This document shows, in pieces, positions 56,561 to 64,000 of a stretch of 64,000 nucleotides of DNA. This DNA comes from Onthophagus taurus (lineage: Eukaryota > Arthropoda > Insecta > Coleoptera > Scarabaeidae). The first letter of the stretch is position 1; every line of letters begins with the position of its first letter. The notes beneath the pieces are model-generated. The model did no database searches. It was not told the DNA's origin and was given only the letters and a program-made list of their open reading frames with translations. The stretch spans positions 6,634,001 through 6,698,000 of the forward strand of contig NC_091976.1 of NCBI RefSeq assembly GCF_036711975.1. Reading direction: 5' to 3'. The translations under genes and the position numbers were made by a program.

Positions 56561-57224
56561 AATGACGCGTTTGATTTACGATTAAAATAACAAAGCTAAA
56601 ATAATATTTGTTGAAAATTGTATAGAAGTTTGAAATGTAAAAGAAAAAAAGATTGAAAGAATTTATACGGATGAAGAAGATGATTTTTGTGTTTTAAGAT
56701 CGATTTTATTGTATTGTTTTATTTTTATTATTATCTTCATCAAAAGCTAATAACAGAGTTGATGATGCTGTTGTACATAATGTATTTCTAAAAATTCGAG
56801 GCCATTTCGTACGCCACACAAAACCGCGTTTGTAAAACGAGCACGGGAGAAATTAATCCTCAGAGGTGACACAATAAATGTCATTCCAAATCGAATATGT
56901 GTTTAATATATTCCTTTTTTTTGTGAGATTTAACTGGTATTCTCGCCGTTTGTAAATTGTAGAGTGATTTTTGGGAAAAGAACATAATCGTATTGATCCA
57001 CAACAAAGGAGAAATCAGTATAGTTCAACAAAATTTTTGGGAAGTCTGTTTGGCGCTTAAACTTTATTCGAAATCTTATTATCTGCCTTTGGGTACCCTT
57101 TTCAACATGGCGGAATTAAAATCTGATTATTTTGTATCTTCATCTCGGCGTATCGCTGTCTTCTGTAGATTTTCTGCGTCTTCTTTAATTTTTTCATTTT
57201 TGTTTTGCATCACAGTATTCACTT
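56561..57224. other. Intergenic spacer
   Basis: No supportable gene; the 56993-57229 frame has no motif. Confidence 0.4.
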
Positions 57225-57530
57225 TTTAAAAACAAAATTGTGTTTTTAGCTAATACATATTTGCACAAAAATTTTAAAATTACATTCGTTACCGCCTATT
57301 TTTTGGTTGTTTTTGCCTTAGTTCTATTTTAGTATTGTTTCTAATTTCTATTGTTTATGTTTTTAATTAAAAAATGTGTAATATTTGTTGCGTTCCTGGT
57401 TGCAAGAGTAGTTTCTCGAAAATCCATTGAATACTTTACGAGGTTCTGTTTTCCAGTAAATTAAGACTTAAAAGGTTCATGTAATCTGCACCGGTTTTAC
57501 AAATTTTATATGCTCTAAAATAAAATGCGG
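57225..57530 (+). repeat. Direct repeat, copy 1 (THAP-bearing)
   Basis: It matches 63657-64000 with few differences over about 300 bp. Copy 1 lacks about 39 bases present in copy 2 between two ATG triplets (..TTCATG and ..CGAATG), a likely microhomology deletion. The copies start with AAAAACAAAATTRTG and contain a THAP start and a MITE left end. Confidence 0.85.
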
Positions 57531-57765
57531 ATTACAATCTGGTGTAGATTACATTTGCAAATCAATTCTTTTTACCACCATGCATTTTTAAAAGCGAGGT
57601 GCGGATAAGATTCGAGAAAATACGGTAATTGTAAGACGATGAACTGTTGTTTGTATAAAACATTTTGAAGGGAAATGTTATAACTTTGATAAATCTCACA
57701 GACGATGCATGTTCATGAGAAATGCAGTTTCTACAGATGATATACCTATATTACATGGATAAAAC
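57374..57765 (+). pseudogene. THAP-domain pseudogene split by a MITE
   Basis: ATG 57374 opens MCNICCVPGCKSSFSKIH then stop; the first Cys pair matches a THAP zinc finger start (C-x-x-x-C type). 57636-57765 gives VVCIKHFEGKCYNFDKS and RNAVSTDDIPILHG, the C-x-x-H and the closing part of THAP (C-x-x-H-F, A-V-P/S). A MITE lies between. It is frame-broken. THAP domains bind DNA and occur in P-element and Kolobok-type transposases and host regulators. Confidence 0.7.
57481..57625. mobile_element. MITE with CCGTATTTTCTCG ends inside the THAP sequence
   Basis: Right end ATTCGAGAAAATACGG (to 57625) followed by TA; left end truncated here but intact in copy 2 (TACCGTATTTTCTCGAATG, about 63934). The TIR is continued by GTAATCTGCACC / GGTGCGGATAAG. 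TA duplication suggests a mariner/pogo-type MITE. Confidence 0.7.
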
Positions 57766-57990
57766 AAGTTATTTCAAGTTACAATTCAAGTTTGTGAGTG
57801 AACACATGTTCTTAAACACTCTCTACTTATTGCATTGTTTTTGAGTTGTTTTTTGACATATGTATAGTGTAAGTCGACGGGAATCTGTTGGTGAAAATAT
57901 TAAGTTCATTCGACTTCTGTGAATACTTGATTTTCGTGGATTTTTGTCGATGGTCTTGTCGATATTCGAGCCGTAAACAAGTTTAACGAG

Positions 57991-58960
57991 ATGTCGACGT
58001 TTGCATCGTGTAACAAAAAAATTGTATCGGATTTTGCGGAATGTTTTGAGTGTAAACAAAAATATTACTTTGAATGTTCAATTGATTGTACAAATGAATT
58101 GTTCAAATGAAGTAGTATACCGCAAAAAATTAAATTCGAAACAACCGTGGAAATGTGGAAGCTGTGCATGTCGTCGTACTATTAAAGCTAGTGAAGCGGA
58201 CGACACCGAGGGGGCTACTACATTGTCCTCAATAAAGTCTGAATTATTGGCAGAAATTAAAAGGTTGGTGAAACCATTGTATGAATCTATATCGCAACTC
58301 AAAAAAGATGTAACTGAACTCAGAAATTTCGTTCAACATGTATCTGATAATTATGATAATATTTTAACTGAGTTGAAGAGCTTTAAAAGTGAATTATCTA
58401 CCGTTAAGCATAACTGCGAGGGGTTAAGTCGACAACTTGTTGAGAAAAATGGGGAAATATTAAATTTGTCTACCCACCTTAATCAGATGGAGCAATATGT
58501 TCGAAATAAAAATTTGATTATTAGTGGAATTCCATTAATGCAGAATGAAAATTGTAAAGACATTGTGATGCAGGTTGCTGCCCAACTAAATGTTGTTTTG
58601 GATCCGGACGAAGTTGATGTTGCACATCGTTTGAAAACAAACAAAAATACTACGCCCCTTATTATAGCCCAATTTACTAGAAGATCATCTAGGGATGCGT
58701 TACTTGCTAAAAAGAAACTAGTCGTGACTAATGCTTTCTACCCAGGCCTGAAAATTGGTGAGTCTATTTTTCTAAATGAACATCTTACACCACTAAACAA
58801 CAAACTGCTAATGCTGGCCAAGAAAACAGCGCGTGTCAATGGCTTCAAGTTTGTATGGTTCAGGAATAAAGTTATGGTCAGGAAGGATGAAAATTCTCCA
58901 GCGCTTTCAATTGATACTGAACAGGACCTCTTGAAAAAGGTCGGTCAGTCCTCAATTTGA
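57991..58960 (+). pseudogene. LINE ORF1 (zinc finger plus coiled coil)
   Basis: ATG 57991 (MSTFASCNKKIVSDFAECFE, then ECKQKYYFECSID) is a PHD-like finger that loses frame at about 58095. The following frame (to 58960) contains KQPWKCGSCACRR, a predicted coiled coil (SQLKKDVTELRNFVQHV, LSRQLVEKNGEILN), and a conserved ORF1 domain (EQYVRNKNLIISGIPL, DVAHRLKTNKNTTPLI). It is ORF1 of the LINE whose ORF2 follows. Confidence 0.75.
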
Positions 58961-59010
58961 TTGCTGATGTTTCTGTTAGATTTTCTTTGTAATAGGTTTT
59001 TTAGTTTTTA

Positions 59011-59884
59011 ATGGATACTGAACAAGACACTGTTTATGAGAATGTGAATTGTGACACGTTTGATCGTTTTGTAGGCCGAATAAGCGACTTTTCCACATGT
59101 GGAAAATGTCTTCGCATTTTGTCTTTAAATATTAGAAGTTTGAACGCACACCTCAATGAATTGGAGTTTTTGATAGGTTCCATTAACTTTCAATTAGATG
59201 TAGTTGTTCTGACCGAGACTTGGCAGCTGGCGCATGTGAGTGAGATAAGCTTTAATAATTATAAGACATATTATAACAATAGTAATTTCAATAAAAATGA
59301 TGGCGTGGTTATTCTCGTGAACGAATTTATTCAAGTTTCTGCGTATTGAGTTTAATTTGGGTTTGAGTCGGTTTGGTGTCACGGGAATTTATAAATCACC
59401 TTCATTTAACCCTAATACCTTTATTGACAATTTAAATTTATACATTAAATCCTTCTGCACTAGAGAGCATGAAGTTTTAACTGGAGATATCAATATTGAC
59501 ATCCATCCGGATATGCAGTTAAATCAAATACCTGCTCTTTATTTGGATGTAACGGCCGCTGCTGGCTTTGAGCCCTATATCCGTGATTATACTAGAATTT
59601 TTAATAATAGTAAAAGTTGTTTGGACCACATCTTCGTTAAAACTTCTCTCCCGCGGGAAAATTTTCTATCAATAATATCGCATTCAAAAATTACAGACCA
59701 CTGTCCTGTGTTTTTGCAGCTAAATTTCCCTGATAGTTGTGATAGTAATCTGAATATTGAAACTAATAGGTACAGGAACATAATTAATTATAACAAGTTT
59801 ATTGGCACTATGGGTTCACAAGATTTCACAAATCTTCCTTTGAATATTGATGATGTAATTAAATTTATATTATTAATATATTGA
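59011..59884 (+). pseudogene. LINE ORF2 endonuclease
   Basis: Begins with KCLRILSLNIRSLNAHLNEL, then VVVLTETWQLAH (catalytic Glu in TETW) and, after a frameshift near 59350, GITGIYKSPSFNPNTF-like residues, VLTGDINIDIHPD, SKSCLDHIFVKTSL, and HSKITDHCPVFLQLNF (catalytic Asp-His). The nuclease signature set is present but the frame is broken once, and the link to RT is deleted. Confidence 0.82.
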
Positions 59885-61166
59885 TAAATTTCTTTAATGA
59901 AAATAGTATTCTTTCTAAGAATCAATATGGCTTCACTGAGGGTAAATCAAAAGTGATGCCATTGTGGAACTTACAACAAAAGTTAAAAATAGTTTTGAGA
60001 AATCAAGGCCTTGCCTAGCTGTTTTTTTGGATCTAGCTAAAGCTTTTGACACGGTTGATCACAGTTTTTTGTTGCGTAAGCTTGATATTTATGGGGTGAG
60101 AGGTATAACTTTGAAATTAATGTGGGACTATCTGCACGAGAGATCTCAATATGTGAGGATTGGTCAAAGTCTCAGCTGTTCGGTATCGATGAATGTCGGA
60201 GTGCCACAGGGAACAGTTTTGGGTCCGCTTTTGTTTTTAATTTATATAAATGACTTGCTTTCATTAACACTCAATGGAGACTTAATCTCTTCTGCGGATG
60301 ATAACGTTCTGTTTGTGGAAGGCCGTTCTTGGGCGGATGTTGAAGATAAAGCTATAGCAGATTTGAGATTAATAAATAACTGGCTAAATAGCAGTAAACT
60401 TATTTTAAATGATAGCAAGTCATATTTTATGAGATTTACCATTAGAAAGGATACCACTAATAGCTTTTCTAGCCCTCCAATTCATGAAAATGATTGTTGT
60501 GTGGTAGATTGCAATTGTAAAAGGATTACATCTGTGCAAGTTGCTACTTATTTGGGTGTATTAATTGACAATCATTTGAGATGGAATGCTCATATTGCAA
60601 GGATGGTTGACAAGATTCGGCGTAGTACTTACATGTTCAAAAGATTACGTCATGTATGCGATTTCAAAACTATTAAGATATTTTATTTTGGAGTTATACA
60701 ATCAATCCTGCAATATGGCATTTTGGCATGGGGCTCTGCAGCTGATTCTTACCTTCAGAAATTAATTACGTCTCAAAAAGGTGTTATAAAAATAATGATG
60801 CATAGGCCCCGTACTTTCCCAACTGCGTTGTTGTTTGCTGAGTGTGACTTATTTACTATTAAACAGTTATACACCTTAGCAATTATGAATAACATTTTAA
60901 AATCACCGGACCGATTGGCGACTGTCTCACATGGTTACTCTACTCGGATTGCATCCCAGAATCGTGCTATTATACCGCCCGTAAATAAGACTGTAGGTCA
61001 AAGACATAACTCTTACCATTCCATTAAAATATATAATAAGTTTAGGGAATACCTAACAGCAGAGAACCTTACGTTGGTGAAATCTAGGTGGAAATACTTT
61101 TCAAAAAGATGGGTGAAATCACTTAATGATGGCGTGATAGATGGAATTTTTTCAATTATGGTTTAG
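59885..61166 (+). pseudogene. LINE ORF2 reverse transcriptase, N-part deleted
   Basis: Starts with SILSKNQYGFTEGKS (RT motif 2 region), then a frame change into CLAVFLDLAKAFDTVDHSFL, NVGVPQGTVLGPLLFLIYIN, LISSADDNVLFVEG (catalytic box Y/F-A-D-D has become S-A-D-D), KLILNDSKSYFMRFT, and LRWNAHIARMVDKIRRSTY. It ends QSLN..GIFSIMV at 61166. Everything between the nuclease and RT motif 2 is missing. The 3' flank ends in AAATAAATAATAATAACAATG (61415-61434). Confidence 0.86.
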
Positions 61167-61432
61167 TTCTTTCAATGTTGAATTGAGTGTTGTATAATTT
61201 GTTATCTTTGTTCACAGTAAGAATAATGTTTATGTTTGAATTTTGATTATTTTTTTTTTTTCGAAAACCGCGTGCAAACTGCTGCTTGGTACTGATCATA
61301 ATAGAAATTAGTTATATGGCGTGTTACGGGAGTTTTTGTTTTTGTTTACCTTATATACATAGTGTTTACTATTAATTTCTCTATAATTTCTTTCTGTAAA
61401 CTGGATACAAAGACAAATAAATAATAATAACA

Positions 61433-63000
61433 ATGAATATCGAAAATGAAACTGGGAGTAGTGGTGAATCGGAGGTTGATGAACAAGTTGATTTGGATAC
61501 GACAGAGGAATCTAAAGTTGAAGCTATTGATACAGCAGATGATCAATCCGATGAACCTAATGTTGATGTGGTTTATGACAATTGCTACTACCCCTCAATA
61601 AAAGACTTTACTGGACAAGCTTGCATTATTGAAAATATTTCAATAAAAGGCGATACTCCATTAAATTATTTTGATTTTTTTTTGATTCGTTTCTCCTAGA
61701 TACCATTAGAATACAAACCAATATTTATCAAGACCAGAATCCCGAAAAAAATCGTGTACATATGAAGCCGTGGAGCCCCGTGACCGAAAATGAATTACGT
61801 ATTTTTTTTGCATTATCAATTAATATGGGACACGTTCGAAAAAATGCATTGAAAGACTATTGGAGCAAAGATCCTCTTCTTCTAACTTCAATATTTGGGG
61901 ACTATATGTTGCGAAATAGATATCTACAAATTCTGCAATATCTTCATTTTGCTAATAATGAAGATGTAATAAATCATTCTTTGAAAAAAGTAAAACCAGT
62001 AATTGACTATCTAAAAAATAAGTTTTCTAATACCATCAATACAGGAAGAAATCTTTGTATAGATGAAAGCTTACTCTTGTGGAAAGGACGACTAAAGTTC
62101 AAGCAGTACTTACCTCTCAAAAGAAAACGTTTTGGTATCAAATTGTTTGAACTGGTGGACTGTGAAACCGGATTTTTACTTGATTTTATTGTGTATACTG
62201 GCTCAGGCACAGATTATGATAAATTTAACTTAGTAGTTTCGGGGGATATCGTGGCTCATTTCATGATACCATATCATAATAAGGGTCATATTTTATTTAT
62301 TGATAAGTGGTACTCATCACCACAGCATGCAGAATTTCTGCAAAGCCGAGATACAGGGGTTTGCGGAACTGTAAAAAAAAAATCGAAAACGAATGCCCGT
62401 TTTGAAATCCAAGCTAAACCGTGGTGAAGTAGAAGTTGCCCACACCGACGTCTGGATAGTACTGAAATGAATGGATAAAAAAGAAGTTTTTGTCATAACA
62501 ACAGTTCATGAAGTCGACTTTTGTGCAACTGGTAAAAAAAACTATAAAACTCAGCAAGACATTATAAAACCACGTTGTATTCATGACTACAATAAAAATC
62601 TTTGACGGAGACGGTGAGAAAATCAATGAAGTGGTACCGAAAACTATTTTTCCATCTGCTTGATTTGATATTGATGAATGCGCATGTACATTCATGATCA
62701 AAACTAAGCAAAAAGCGTCCTTTTCCAACTTTCGTTTATGTGTAGTAAAGGATTTATTGAAATTAGATTCTAATGAACCGTCGCCTTCATCATCTGGTGT
62801 CGATCTTCGACTACAGGGGCGCCATTTTCCCACAAAAATTGCAAATGAAACCTCACAACAAAAATCTTTGCAACGTAATTGTGTATTATGCGCAATGTCT
62901 AAACAAATGCGCTGAACTGCGTACCAATGTAATGTATGTCATAAAAGTTTATGTGTCGCACCATGTTTCGAAACATATCATACAAAAACTAAATTGCCAT
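61433..63000 (+). pseudogene. piggyBac transposase pseudogene
   Basis: Begins at ATG 61433 with an acidic N-terminus (SSGESEVDEQVDLDTTEES). 61762-62427 holds MKPWSPVTENELRIFFALS, NLCIDESLLLWKGRLKFKQ (first Asp), FGIKLFELVDCETGFLLDF, HILFIDKWYSSPQHAEFL (second Asp). A frameshift at about 62410 then gives EVEVAHTDVWIVLK, a TGA where Trp is expected, and MDKKEVFVITTVHEVDF (third Asp). The C-terminal Cys-rich segment (RNCVLCAMSKQMR, YQCNVCHKSLCVAPCF) closes the family layout, with a further stop. Strong family match but dead. The LINE ends exactly where this one starts. Confidence 0.88.
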
Positions 63001-63656
63001 AACACATTTATATACTATAATCAGGTAATCAAAAAAAAATTAAAATATACAAAAAATAAGTCTAATATTACGGCGTTTGCTCAGAATAACGCTAAAAAAG
63101 AGTATTATATTAGGAAACATTCTACATAATACTATATTATGTTATATACAAACTATGAGACAAAAAGGTTTATTACCTAAATCTTACATTTTACATGAAA
63201 ATGATATTGAAATGAAAGTCGTTCTGTACGAAGGTGGAAATAAAACGATGGTAACATTTTTTGACATTGACATTATTTTCGAAGTCATACGAAGGTCACG
63301 ACCATTTTTTTTATATAGGACACTATATTTTTTATTGAAAAATCTGAATTTATGATAAAAAAGTAAAGTATTCTGTAAAAAAAAATTTTTATTGCGTTGG
63401 TATTTTGCCAGTTAATTGGGTCACCCTGTATAAAATGTCATAATGAATAAAAAATGATAATTCCATCTTATTCAGGTGGAGGTCCCTTTAAAAACCTTTC
63501 TGTTCAAATTTGAAAACTTGAAAATTTATTCTTACCTTTACGGACCGGGACCACCACTTAATCAGTACTTTGTGTATGATAAATATATCATATTTATGAT
63601 ATATTTGTATCGATTTTCTTCAGACAATATGTTACCTAAAATCCCGGCTCTCTAAA
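63001..63656. other. Spacer with mariner-like fragments
   Basis: 63190-63450 resembles the 50600-50760 segment (CGAAGGTCACGACCATTTTT / AAATCTGAATTTATG) and ends near GGGTCACCCTGTATAAAATG, a mariner-type terminal motif. No intact gene. Confidence 0.45.
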
Positions 63657-64000
63657 GGTTAAAAACAAAATTATGTTTTTAGTTAATACATATTTCCTCA
63701 AAAATTTTAAGATTGCATTCGTTACCGCCTTTTTTTTGGTTGTTTTTCCCTTAGTTCTATTTTAGTATTGTTTCTAATTTCTATTGTTTATGTTTTTAAT
63801 TAAAAAATGTGTAATATTTGTTGCGTTCCTGGTTGCAAGAGTAATTTCTCGAAAATCCATTGAATACTTTACGAGGTTCTGTTTTCCAGTAAATTAAGGC
63901 TTAAAAGGTTCATGGGAAACAGCGTTTGGAAATACCGTATTTTCTCGAATGTAATCTGCACCGGTTTTACAAATTTTATATGCTCTAAAATAAAATGCGG
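63657..64000 (+). repeat. Direct repeat, copy 2 (THAP-bearing), cut by the window end
   Basis: Second copy of 57225-57530. ATG at 63807 opens MCNICCVPGCKSNFSKIH. It includes the intact MITE left end after RLKRFMGNSVWK-like residues, so it shows what copy 1 lost. The continuation lies outside the window. Confidence 0.8.

Overview
This is AT-rich eukaryotic nuclear DNA with spliced genes (GT-AG introns, pyrimidine-rich acceptors) set in a dense layer of decayed transposons. The protein families (a bestrophin close to insect forms, jockey/RTE non-LTR elements, hAT, mariner, piggyBac and Kolobok-like transposons, a KRBA2-like integrase element) point to an insect, and I would guess a beetle; that guess is inference. 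No prokaryotic features, rRNA, tRNA or CRISPR were seen.

Three host genes can be supported. (1) A bestrophin chloride-channel gene on + (exons 6644-6815 and 6880-8050; upstream exons not in the window) reads well but carries a frameshift in the acidic calcium-clasp codons. (2) A three-exon copper chaperone of the ATOX1 family lies on - at 31121-31734; its exons are so short that simple ORF finding misses it. (3) A large seven-exon gene on + (39070-56503, about 1185 aa) encodes a low-complexity protein with AT-hook-like motifs and a C-terminal cysteine-containing domain. It looks like the PRR12/QSER1 (DUF4211) type. Its introns are packed with transposon debris.

Layout. 1-6640: a TIR transposon (442-3162) with a two-exon transposase-like gene, then a PHD-finger-like ORF split by a 176-bp hAT MITE, then LINE pieces. 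6644-8050: bestrophin. 8345-10885: three pieces of one LINE family. 11852-15025: a hAT transposase pseudogene with another hAT element inserted just upstream, which itself holds an RTE LINE fragment. 15300-30520: a deep nested stack. A LINE (-) sits in a degenerate A/T repeat. The LINE holds a 3.1-kb foldback-like element and a Ty3/gypsy LTR retrotransposon (20862-30309). The retrotransposon is split by a Kolobok-like transposon (TTAA duplication) and by a hAT element that contains a mariner element. 31121-31734: ATOX1-like gene. 32964-38462: KRBA2-like and three hAT-type pseudogenes on -. 39070-56503: the large gene, with piggyBac, hAT, LINE, mariner, pogo-like and solo-LTR insertions in its introns. 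57225-64000: a THAP-domain repeat present twice (57225 and 63657), a LINE (57991-61166) and a piggyBac pseudogene (61433-63000).

Many insertions keep exact target-site duplications (ATTT, TTAA, TA, 4-, 7-, 8- and 9-bp), so the order of events can be read directly. The least familiar objects are the 442-3162 transposon with 32-bp perfect TIRs and an intron-containing gene of uncertain superfamily, and the foldback element with long arms rich in the TTGTTCTAG motif and a 9-bp target duplication.
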